From the NCBI RefSeq assembly GCF_020283565.1, contig NC_060059.1, positions 8,067,501-8,131,500 on the forward strand: 64,000 nt of DNA. The letters run 5' to 3'. Shown piece by piece: positions 10,751 through 21,200 of this stretch. This DNA is from Trifolium pratense (Eukaryota > Streptophyta > Magnoliopsida > Fabales > Fabaceae). How positions within the stretch are numbered: the first letter of the stretch is position 1; each line of letters begins with the position of its first letter. Under the pieces are notes generated by a model, which saw only the letters and a list, made by a program, of their open reading frames with translations, was not told the origin of the DNA and did not search any database. The position numbers and the translations under genes were made by a program.

Positions 10751-12180
10751 GTTTATAATAAGAGGCTGAGTAACTGAAAATCGGAAACAATATTCTCTTT
10801 CGCCGATAAACTCACTGGTTAAATCAATTATTCAAGCTTTCCTGACTTATATGTCATGCAATCAATTTATCTTCGTAGATCTATTTGTGATGCAGTGTAT
10901 AAGAGATTTATAGACTTTCTTTGGGGAGACTCGGCATAGTGGTCGGCGTAACAATAATGACATTTGTCGATATGCCACGGCCTATTTAATAAGATCATCA
11001 TAGATTATAGCAATAAGTTCCGCCGTTACACTATTTGGTTCAGGAAGTTCTCTAGCTTGATTGAGCTCATTGGCTCACCAAGAGTCATTCCTTTATCCAG
11101 TTACCCAATTCAACCCGATGTTTGTTGGTTGAGTTGGTTGGACCGAGTGGGTTGAACGGGTTGATCCAAACCATGTACATTCCTATCTAAGAGTTTGATC
11201 GATTACCCCTAATCCCACCAAGAAGAGTTTAACTACCCATTTCCATGGTAGTTTTTCAAATCATGATGAAAAGAGATGAGATTGGTGGTTGAAATTGGTT
11301 TCCCAAATTTTTCCCTGTTCTGATTCTCTATCTCTCTCTCTAAGTCTAATAATAACGACCTCTCAAAAATGATAGCAATTGGATTTATATAGTCGTTGAA
11401 TAAGCTTTTAACACAAATAAATTATTCTATAGTTTATTATATTAGCTTATAAATTTGTCTCATTAAATTATAGTTGCTGTAACAAGCTTTTATTTTATCA
11501 CTAGTTTATACGTAGTTCTTTTTAGATTCTATTTCAAGTAGCGTTTGAGTTTTTAGTTTATAACATTTTATCTTTCATTCCAATTTTAACCTTATTATTT
11601 TAATTTCTTAATTTTTTTACATGAACAACTACTCACCAACAAAAAATAATTATGTATTTTATGTCATTTTATACTTACAACAGCTAAATTTACCAAATAC
11701 TTTAATTTTATTCTACTAATTTTTCATCTATCAGCTAAAAATTAGCTTATCAATTATCAACGCCTAAGTTCCGCTTAACAAATCAGCGTTTTTTTTTTAA
11801 ACCAAAGGTATCCCTGCGCGCAGAGATGTTTTTTAATTTCAATATAAAGAAATTGTCAATTGTGCAAACTTTTATTTAAATTGCAAGTTACAATTTGCCT
11901 AGTAAATTTGTCCGGTTGATTCTAGCAATTTTTCTGTGATGAATTTCACTCAGTCAATAAATATATTTGCTTTAGCCAGTTTAGGAATGACAATTAGACA
12001 GGTGGGTGATTGATCATCCAACTTAACCACCCCCAACATTTTTGGAATGTTAATTGCGTTCTTCCTTATTATTTTGTCTAACACTCTTGAGCTGCAAGCA
12101 ACATACATAATGTGTAAAGTTAGCGTTCTCCTTCATTTGGGCCCCAAGCAACATACAATTAATGATCACCAAGAAAAACC
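10751..12180. other. intergenic; possible hAT-like MITE debris at about 11385-11785
   Basis: No coding frame. Around 11385-11785, TAAGCTTTTAAC / AGCTTATAAATT motifs on the left and ATCAGCTAAAAATTAGCTTA, TCAATTATCAACG on the right resemble the worn element at 2515-3125. 11030-11160 contains TTGAGTTGGTTGGACCGAGTGGGTTGA-like low-complexity text without coding value. Confidence 0.35.
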
Positions 12181-12261
12181 CTAACCACTGTCTAAAAAGA
12201 GAAGAAATAACCTGACCACCATATCTCCCTCGCTGCACCGGCATTCCTTGTTCTGAATTCA

Positions 12262-12993
12262 ATGGCGACTAGTAGTAGCCACAATGCAGCTGCAGACATT
12301 ATCTACTGCGAACTCCAAAGCATAAATGAAGAATATGACCACCCTTTCACTCCAAAACAAGTTGACATTATTGTCAAGTTTATCTCCACTGACTATGACG
12401 ACAAGTGTGTTCGTGTTCGGCCTGATATCGCGTCAAGATATTTTGATAATATTCCTCAATTTTTAGCATTTGGATATCTTAATCAATTTCTAGAGAAACT
12501 AAGTCAGAATACTCCTCTTTCGATGGTCGAGAAACATGTGGACATTTTTTCGTTTTTGATTCGAGAACTCAAAGGCTATTTTGTGGGAGCTGCATGGTTG
12601 AATAAAATGGAAGCATTAGTACGTGGCAATGAGACGTATGCTGAGGAACTCGAGGCGAATGAGAAAAAAATGAAAGAAATATTCAACGATCATCTGAAAT
12701 CTATCAAAGAGGAGAAAGAAAAAATGCTCGGAGAGCTCCAAGTAAGGAAGATACAGTTGAATTGTTCTGTGGAGGAGGGATCTGATGAAGCCTTAGCAGA
12801 GTATCTTCAAAACTCGGAAATGATTAAAGGCGTATTTGAGAAGGAGATTAAGGATATTGAGGCGACCATTATGGAGATTCTGTCGGAGATGAAACCTGCT
12901 CTAGACACCGGAGCCAAAGTCAAACTAGCTTCTCTTGAGTTCAACATTTTTTCTCCGACCATTATTTGGGAGAAGAAAGTCCTTACAAGGTAG
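12262..12993 (+). CDS. uncharacterised coiled-coil protein, paralogue B (second exon lost or changed)
   Basis: The 243-codon frame aligns along its length with exon 1 of the 8686 gene (shared LQSIN-EYD-PFT--QVD, LAFGYLNQFLEKL, FSFLIRELKGYF, FNIFSPTII). It lacks the first few residues of paralogue A and has a somewhat different coiled-coil region (ELEANEKKMKEIFNDHLKSI). The donor position is conserved as ACAAG/GTAGAA (exon end 12989), in the same phase as A. If not spliced, translation stops three bases later at TAG. The intron sequence of A is recognisable downstream (12994-13620) but no equivalent of its exon 2 was found. A cryptic acceptor at 13667 would add about 14 residues ending at 13709, which is speculation. 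It may be a functional shortened paralogue or a decaying copy. Confidence 0.68.
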   Translation: MATSSSHNAAADIIYCELQSINEEYDHPFTPKQVDIIVKFISTDYDDKCVRVRPDIASRYFDNIPQFLAFGYLNQFLEKLSQNTPLSMVEKHVDIFSFLIRELKGYFVGAAWLNKMEALVRGNETYAEELEANEKKMKEIFNDHLKSIKEEKEKMLGELQVRKIQLNCSVEEGSDEALAEYLQNSEMIKGVFEKEIKDIEATIMEILSEMKPALDTGAKVKLASLEFNIFSPTIIWEKKVLTR

Positions 12994-14026
12994 AACTTAT
13001 ACCTTATTTTTACTTATTTATTTGTTTTGTTTTAACTCGCGCGCCAACACATCAAATGTCCATGCAGCTACCAACAGCTATAAGTTACAAGACAACATAT
13101 ATCTTTAGTTTCTATTTGTTCTTGTCGGTGAAGTCGGTGAAATCAAACTCCATAGTAACACATTAAATGAATCTTTAAGTCATAGTGAAATTAGCTTATC
13201 ATTTGTGACATTCTTGATACAGTACTTTTTTGGGTTAAAACTTATAAGTTTAGAAATAGATCAGGGAATAGGGAAACCAATATAATTGCTTGTATGATAG
13301 ATTTTTGATTCATTTATTAAATTTTCCTGCTGAAATTCTCTTGCATGCTATTATAAAGTGGGATTGATACTTGCTTAACAAGTTATTAGATGATTGTTGC
13401 TGTAGTTGAGATGTAACTGTGTTATTGCTGTGTCTAGCTATCTTGTTTCTGATTAATTTATATTTCAAATATGCGCTATGTAATGAAAGGTCTTTCTTGC
13501 TTCCAAATTGTAATGAAAGTATTCATTGTGTTGAAATTTAGAATTCAATTCCTACAAATGAAAATTAAAAACTAAAATCTTAATGATATTATATTTTCTG
13601 AATTCAATTCCTACAAATGTATGTAAGATGAAGTCAATGTAACTCTCATATGAAAGGAAGACTCAGACCAAGAACAGAATTTTTAGAAGGGGAAGAAGTT
13701 CAGAGATAGAGAGTACATACATATATCTATAAATTTCGCAAATGATTGCAGCATTATGTAAGTGATAAATGAATAGCACACGGTACGCGTACTGTCTAAA
13801 TAATGAGATTAGAAAACGTTCCTGACATTCTCGGCAACAATAATATGGTGGCGAAACAAACTTCAGAGAACAAGTGCAACAGATAATCCAATCCAGCGTC
13901 ATGAAATTACACCACATAAACACCACACATACGTTTACATTAATATGGTGGCAAAAAATTAAAAGAGGATAAATGCCTTCTCTCACAAAGTGTGACTGGC
14001 TTAAAATATGTTTCAAACTTAACATT
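12994..14026. other. decayed intron and 3' region of paralogue B, then unannotated sequence
   Basis: 12994-13620 shares blocks in order with the intron of the 8686 gene (AACACATTAAATGAATCTTT, AGTGAAATTAGCTTATCATT, GGTCTTTCTTGCTTCCAAAT, TTTAGAATTCAATTCCTAC). The order supports duplication of gene plus intron. From about 13710 to 14026 nothing is recognised. Confidence 0.6.
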
Positions 14027-14094
14027 CGTCTGTGGGAATCGAACCCACAACCACATGGTTAAAAGTCATGCGGCCTACCAACTGACGGCTAAGA
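14027..14094 (-). pseudogene. tRNA-Lys(UUU)-like sequence, probably a pseudogene or SINE head
   Basis: On the minus strand the T-arm is perfect (GTGGG-TTCGATT-CCCAC), the anticodon loop reads CTTTTAA (anticodon TTT) within a CATGA/CCATG stem with one mismatch, and AGTTGGTAGGCC gives a D-arm. The 5' part of the D region is shortened and the acceptor strands (ATCTTAG and AGACGAA) do not pair, so a working tRNA is unlikely. Confidence 0.55.
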
Positions 14095-14179
14095 TAAAAA
14101 ACTTTTAACACACAAGGAATAAACACAAATAAAAAGAGTTGATATTAAAGGAGAAATTCAGCAGAAACATGCTGCTTAC

Positions 14180-14480
14180 AAAATTAAATTGTTCACACCA
14201 GACACTAAAAAAAAAAAAAAAAAATCAAGTAATCCTGCCACTGTCGATCTAGAACCCAGTTCTGGGAACAAAAGAGATGATGGTGCAGACTTGACAATTA
14301 AGCAAAAAAAAACAAGTTAACCGAATGAAAAAATAGAACTACTACTACGACGTGCAAATTAAATTGTTCACACCAGACACTAAAAAAAAAATAAAAAAAA
14401 TCAAGTAATCCTGCCACCGTCGATCAAGAACCCAGTTCTGGGAACAAAAGCTACGAGATGATGGTGCAGACTTGACAATT
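14180..14480 (-). repeat. duplicated segment in the eEF1A 3' UTR
   Basis: Two copies of about 120 bases, 14180-14299 and 14356-14480, sharing TTGTTCACACCAGACACT, an A-run, TCAAGTAATCCTGCCAC, AGAACCCAGTTCTGGGAAC and GATGATGGTGCAGACTTGAC. They differ by a few substitutions and a short CTAC insertion. Both lie downstream of the eEF1A stop on the minus strand. Each contains the small palindrome CCCAGTTCTGGG. Confidence 0.85.
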
Positions 14481-14526
14481 CATGATAAATAGACGCCCCT
14501 TCCCTTCATAAATGATCCAGCATGGT

Positions 14527-15955
14527 TCACTTCTTCTTGGGCTTGGGTCCTCCGCTGGGTTCCTTCTTCTCCACAGCCTTGATGACTCCAACAGCCACAG
14601 TTTGACGCATGTCTCTGACAGCAAAACGGCCGAGTGGAGGATATTCAGAGAAAGTCTCAGCAACCATGGGCTTGGTGGGAATCATCTTAATGATACCAGC
14701 ATCACCATTCTTCAAGAATTTGGGCTCCTTCTCAATTTCCTTACCAGAACGCCTATCGATCTTGGTAACAAGCTCAGCAAACTTGACAGCAATGTGGGAG
14801 GTGTGGCAGTCAAGAACAGGGGCATAACCATTTCCAATCTGGCCAGGGTGATTCATGATGATCACTTGAGAGGTAAAGTTAGCAGCCTCCTTTGCCGGGT
14901 TATCCTTGGAGTTTGAGGCAACATAACCACGCTTAAGATCCTTAACAGCAACATTCTTAACATTGAATCCCACATTGTCACCGGGTAGGGCCTCTTGGAG
15001 AGCTTCATGGTGCATCTCTACGGACTTGACTTCAGTAGTCAGTCCAGTTGGTGCAAAAGTCACCACCATTCCAGGTTTCAAGAAACCAGTCTCAACACGT
15101 CCGACAGGCACAGTTCCAATTCCTCCAATCTTGTAGACATCCTGAAGTGGTAATCGGAGGGGCTTGTCTGATGGCCTCTTAGGCTCATTGATTTGGTCAA
15201 GGGCCTCAAGAAGGGTTGGACCTTTGTACCAGTCAAGATTGGTAGAGCGCTCAATCATGTTGTCTCCCTCAAAACCAGAGATGGGAACAAATGGAATTTT
15301 ATCTGGGTTATAGCCAACCTTCTTCAAATAGGATGAAACTTCCTTCACAATTTCATCATACCTACCCTTAGAGTACTTGGGTGTAGTGGCATCCATCTAT
15401 TCAAGATAGATCAAAAAATTAGTACTTGCATCATTAAGTTAATTATAAAAAGTAAAAACAATCAAATTTGCATCATAAGTTAACATTAAATACCTTGTTG
15501 CAGCAGCAGATCATTTGCTTGACACCAAGAGTGAAAGCAAGGAGAGCATGTTCACGGGTCTGTCCGTCTTTAGAAATACCAGCTTCAAAACCACCAGTAG
15601 TGGAATCAATGATGAGAACAGCACAATCAGCTTGGGATGTACCAGTAATCATGTTCTTAATGAAATCCCTGTGTCCGGGGGCATCAATGACAGTGCAGTA
15701 GTACTTAGTTGTCTCAAACTTCCACAATGCAATGTCAATTGTGATACCTCTTTCACGCTCGGCCTTAAGCTTGTCAAGAACCCAAGCATACTTGAATGAA
15801 CGCTTGTTCATCTCAGCAGCTTCTTTTTCAAACCTCTCAATCACACGCTTGTCAATGCCACCAAGCTTGTAGATCAAGTGACCAGTTGTAGTTGATTTCC
15901 CAGAATCGACATGGCCAATCACCACAATGTTAATATGAACCTTTTCCTTACCCAT
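14527..15955 (-). CDS. eEF1A: translation elongation factor eEF1A
   Basis: The coding exons are 15494-15955 and 14527-15396 on the minus strand, joined in phase across a 97-base GT-AG intron, giving 443 residues (usual plant length about 447-449). The protein is the GTPase that delivers aminoacyl-tRNA to the ribosomal A site. The P-loop GHVDSGKS is at 14-21, the switch II box DAPGH at 91-95 and the base-specifying NKMD at 153-156, which straddles the splice junction. Domains II and III follow ([61 protein letters not shown]). The C-terminus is shortened to [10 protein letters not shown] compared with the usual plant ending. A 5'-UTR intron lies upstream, and the TATA box and telo-box are visible further up. 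All GTPase motifs are intact and no frameshift is seen, so this should be a working gene. Confidence 0.96.
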
Positions 15956-15966
15956 TACTCCTTACG

Positions 15967-16488
15967 CTTAAAATCACAAAAGATCTGCCATACATAATTA
16001 AAATAAACCTCAGTATTTAACAACAAAATAAATAACAAAATAACTTTTGACAAGTATAAAACAAATACACAATCCACCACAACATCAACGATTCAATATA
16101 AGTCGGGATCAAGCAAGAAGACCATAATCCGAAAACCCGAAAAAAAACATATGCATGTACACAATTCAAAGCGATAACATCTATATATTCACATGTCTAT
16201 TATGACTACTCTGTTTATATTATATGCATCAAGTGTGACAACAGAAAAAATCTTATGAAAATATCATACACAAAAAGCAATAACAAACAAAACTAGGGAT
16301 TCAAAAAACATAAGCTATTATGTTCATAGTATATGGATTCAAAATTAGGATTAAACAGGCACGTAAAACTCATCATGATTATCATAATAAAATAGTGTTG
16401 GTGGGAAAAACATAAGAATCGGCGATAACTAACAGTAACGATGTGAAGAAAACAATAGACTTGGAAACGAAAAAGGAGAGAATTAAAC
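15967..16488 (-). other. probable 5'-UTR intron of eEF1A
   Basis: The donor on the minus strand is TTCAAG/GTTTAA (exon edge at 16489). The acceptor is either TGGCAG/ATCTTT (exon from 15984) or TTTAAG/CGTAAG (exon from 15966), just before the ATG at 15955. A long leader intron is standard in plant eEF1A genes and usually raises expression. Confidence 0.6.
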
Positions 16489-16536
16489 CTTGAAGAGAAA
16501 GGTTCGGCAAAACAATAGAAGCAATGAGACAAACAA

Positions 16537-16560
16537 TAGGGTTTAAAGGGTTTATATAAA
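16537..16560 (-). promoter_or_regulatory. eEF1A core promoter: TATA box and telo-box
   Basis: On the minus strand TTTATATAAA (16551-16560) is followed by ACCCTTT and AAACCCTA (16537-16544). The latter is the telo-box found near the start of many plant translation-machinery genes. Spacing puts the transcription start at about 16520-16530, upstream of the leader donor at 16489. Confidence 0.65.
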
Positions 16561-16657
16561 GTAGTAGCAGTCATCAAATACGGATTCAAATCCTTTAATT
16601 TCGCAACAAGCAACCAAACAAAATAAAAAACAAATATTTTTTTATTCTCTTTTTTTA

Positions 16658-17361
16658 GGTGGATTCTAAGGTGAGGGCTCTATCAAGTCCCTCACCGGTG
16701 TACCACTTAATATCACCGTTGGATTAAATTAACCTACTTGATCTAATATTTCATTACCACACCAGATCCAATTTCTTTCTCTCTTCCTTGTAGATCTGAT
16801 CAATCTCTTTCCATGGCCTGCACTTTTTTTCCTCTCTTTGTTCTTTTTCCTTTCTATTGTCTGTATTTAATTTAATTAAAAGAACTGTCAAACAAAAGAA
16901 GTTCCTAGTTTATATTCTTAATAATGATGCTTCTCAACTTACTACAATTGCTTTAAGTGTGAAGCATAATCAATAATGTTATCCATATTTCATTGTATAC
17001 CTTTCTGAAGCTTGCCACCGTTATTGTTCTATCAATTTTTTTGTTCTTCGTTTCTTTAATGCAAGATTTAATTAATTTTCAAAATGGGTGGTTGATGTCT
17101 TTTTTGCTGATCAATTTTTCTGGACTATGTTTCGATGATAAAATAAATTTCAATTCTAAACCTATAGTAGATTATATGCGGGCGGTTGACAGAGAGAAAA
17201 CACAAAAACTTCCGGTGAGAGAACTGCCAAACACTATGAGGAAGAAACTAGATCTAATGTGGTGATGAAATATTAGATGAAGTAGATTAATTTAATCCAA
17301 CGGTGAAATTAAGTGGTACACCGATGAGGGACTTGATAGAGCCCTCATCCTAGAATCCACC
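16658..17361. mobile_element. 704-bp non-autonomous Mutator-like element (MULE)
   Basis: Terminal inverted repeats of about 115 bases start GGTGGATTCTA at each end and share AGTCCCTCA, GGTGTACCACTTAAT, CGTTGGATTAAATTAA and GATCTAATATTTCAT. A perfect 9-bp duplication CTTTTTTTA flanks the element (16649-16657, 17362-17370), the length typical of Mutator. The interior (about 16780-17235) contains one open stretch of 90 codons that resembles nothing known. No transposase is present. Confidence 0.85.
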
Positions 17362-17493
17362 CTTTTTTTATAATATAATAAAATTAAAAATCAAATTTTT
17401 AATTTTTTATTTTGTTTAGAATGGAGCTCATGATTGAACTGAGAAATTTAAATTTATACAAAAATTAAAAGATTTTGTCAAAAAAAAAATTAA

Positions 17494-17695
17494 TGTTATA
17501 AACTATTTCTAAACATTAGAAAGAATAACAAGAATAGAGGAGAAAAGAGATGAAGGGGAGAAATGAATAGAGTATTGTATTATTCTATTCAAGGTGTACT
17601 TTACATTGTAATAAAGGGGTCTTATTTATAGGACACAATTAGGGGACAAGAAAACCTACACAATAATGGACATTCATTACATATTATTCATAACA
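17494..17695 (-). repeat. left LTR (3' LTR of the minus-strand element)
   Basis: 202 bases, TG...CA ends, preceded by ATTAA. Three differences from the right LTR (T/G, T/C and C/T). Confidence 0.92.
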
Positions 17696-18296
17696 CTCCC
17701 CCTTGAATGTCCATGAAGGATACTCTTTCTCTAAAAAAAAACCTAGTGAAGGAAAAAGTGTACATCATCATTTGTGTGTGGACTGCCTCATTAAAAACCT
17801 TACCAGGAAAACCCAGTGGGATAAAACCATGGTGAAGGGAAAAAGAGTGCAGTGCATATTTGTGTCTCCCCCTCATAAAGACAATTATATAGAGATGAAA
17901 AACCAAATAATCTTCAGTACTAGTTGATCAAAAGTTTTACTTGAAGTTGACTTGTAGAAAGATCTGTCATATCTTCTTTATTATGTTCTTCTCCAAATTA
18001 GCAGTGTGTCCGATATTATCTTCATATTGAATTGTTGCATGAACCACCCTTTTGTAATAAAAACAACAAGTTTCTTGTATGTGTTGAATTACAGACCTCG
18101 ACAAAAATGCCTTCTCAACTTGCTTGATGTAGTACTGAAAACTTCACATAATTGAATGATATTGATGTTTCTTTAAGGTATAAATATTATGCTTGACTTT
18201 GTTCCAATATCTGTGTTAGTTGAATAAAATACCACGACATGTATAACTATATATAATAAAATATATCAGTGTCCTTAATTGAATTAAGATATGATA

Positions 18297-21200
18297 CTTC
18301 AGGACCAATTCAAATTGTTCATCATTTTTCTTAATGCATTACACTATCTTTGCTCAGATCAAATGACATCGCAACCATTTTAGTACACAACAGATTTGTC
18401 CATGTCAAACTGTTTTAATACTTTTGCTATATAATTTTATTATAAATTTGCGATTCCAAATAAACTTTGCGCATCCAACATATTTCTTTAATCTACAAAT
18501 TTCAGAAGCTCTTCAGGAGTTCTGATAATATTTATAGCAAATGATATTTCTCAACAAATATATTAACATTTGATATATGGTACTTCAGGACCAATTAGTA
18601 GTTCACTATTGATGAACTTTCAACAATTTCATATAGAATCATGTTTTATATAAGGTTCATGATTCACGAAGCATTCTTCAATTACTTATTTTGTAAGAAA
18701 AATAACAATATCTCATAAGCTCTTCAGGAGTCTTAATGATATTTTTATCATCAATATAAGCCTCAGATATAAAAAAAATTCATTGTCAAATATAACTAAA
18801 TCCTTCCGGGATCATCATTATCAAGTGAGCCAGTCAAATACGTTAAAACACATATTTCACATGAATTGAGTATTTCATATGCTACTCAACTTAATTAATT
18901 TTTGAATTCACTTCAAGTGAATATGCTTCTTGAAAATCAATGATAGACATTTATCAATATACTTGAATAAGAACTCAAACTCTAAATATTTTATTTCCAT
19001 TATTTTTCTCTTGAAAACTTATTCATATAGAATTATTTTCATCTGTAGATGAAATGGACTACGGGTCCAAAAACATTTCGCTTTGCAAAGCTAGTTTAAT
19101 TTTGTATCAATTGCGTCTATCTATTTAGTCAATCATTTTATTGTCTATAATCCTTAATAGACTTTGATTTATGATCCTCATTGTCATTTATCACATGTAT
19201 AGCGCTTTATTATGTGCAAAAATATTGTCAACGTTGACTTTATCTCGGTTTCATCGTATTCCATTCATGACATAATTTATTGAGATCTATTTATTTTTGT
19301 AAATTACAGGTACCTGATAAGTTCTTCCGGAACTGGAAAATTAATTATGTCAAATACTATTTTCATATCCTCACTCGGGTCATCTTTGTTTTTAGCTCAT
19401 TTTCTTATTTGAGGATTTTTATCTTTGGAACCGATTTGCTTACCATGCTTCACGCGTGGTTAAGAATCATTTGCAATATTAGATTGTCCAACAGGGACAT
19501 TCATTTTTATTGGAGCATTAGCAGCTGTTGTTTGATTTCATAAACTTTGCAAATGAGTTATCTTTTGAACTTCTGGTTCATATTGATTTCTAAGAGGATC
19601 AAAATAACAATTATTAATTTATTTCAAAACATTTCAATTGAACTTCTACTTCATATTTTTAGCTGCTTATTATCTCCCCCTAATATTGGGAAAACTAATT
19701 CACCAATTGATAATCAGCCTATAGAGCTGTGAAAAATCTCCAATTATTGGCTCACTTTAGAGATTCATATAAAAATTATTTTCCCAATATTCTTTTACTA
19801 CCCATTTAAATGCATTATATTGGAGCAATTGAGACGTACCCAACACATCCAAAAATGTTTATATGGGAAATTAGGTTTATAAACTAAAATTCAAATAAAT
19901 TAGGGGAGAGCTTATGTATATAATAATTTGTTGGCATGATGCTATTCAATATCTCAACATACATGTTTGAGTGTTCCCAACTATAACTTAGAATGGATCT
20001 TCAGGTCCATTATTTTTTTTTGTTTGTATGAACATATTTCACAAGATGTTCGGTATAAATTTCAATTAACATGTGATATTTATCAAATACTTTCTAGAAT
20101 AATATATATAAAATGATCTCTTAAAAATAATTTCACAAACTTCTGGTTGTGAGTTTATAACAAACATACATGTGACCATTTGGTTGATCATCAATTCAAA
20201 TTTTAGAAATCTAATTGGTCCACATGATCGGTATATTGATTTACAAATATCACCTTATATATATTCTAAAAAATAAAAGATGCTCATTTACTTAATTTAT
20301 CAACTTTCTTCGGGAACTAGTAACACATAAAAATTATTAGATTGAAGAAACTTCAGGCCCTTCAATTCATATAAAATTATTTTATATTTCACATCATAAT
20401 AGATTCGGGATGACCCATCTGATCTTGCCAATTACAAACTTAATATGATTTAAATTGTAAACTTCTGGTTTACTTAAACATGTGCTTAAGTTGCACTAAT
20501 ATCATAAGTACACCACAAACTAGAGACAAAAGTTGATAATATGTCTCGTAATATAGAGATAAAATATCTCCGTCGTTTCTTGTTTCAATATGATATTCAT
20601 TTATGTGAATATTCTTTGGTAACAAATTTCTTTAAGACTTAAAATATAAAATACATTAGCAAATTGCAACTTTGTTTCTCGATATAACAATGCATTGACT
20701 CTTCTGGAGCCTTCAATAATTTTCGTACTACCAAATATAAAATTTAATTTTTCATGAATAGTAGTATTTATGAATATTTTCAAGCTAAACAAATATGTTT
20801 CTACAAAAAAAATCTTTTCGGTGGAACACAATAAAAAATAGTAATAATTTATTTGTATGAGAATTAAAAGAGTAAAAATAAAGTTTAATAAAAAAAAATT
20901 TATGTGGATTTCAGTAGAATTAGAAATTGAAATATAGTAAGAATTAAAATATTTTAAAATTAAAATCAATCAATTGATTTAAATATGTAACCGGAATAAT
21001 TAATATCAGTTTATATTTACAAACTGTAACCGAATTATAATTATAAGTAATTAAAAAAATAATTGTATTCAAAGCTTAAGAAAACATAATCACCATAAAA
21101 TAAATTCAAAATTTAATGTATAAAAAGCTAAATGTAACTTTTTTCTTAGGCATATATTTCATAGGGAATAATAATAGTCTACCTCATAGTAAAATATAAA

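Noticed and set aside
16993..17265. 90-codon open frame inside the MULE
   Set aside because: Composition is AT-driven, no family likeness is visible, and it overlaps the right inverted repeat. Kept only as a question about captured sequence.
20601..20969. 122-codon minus-strand open frame within the LTR element
   Set aside because: Ile/Phe/Leu/Asn-rich and without copia motifs. A chance frame in AT-rich sequence.
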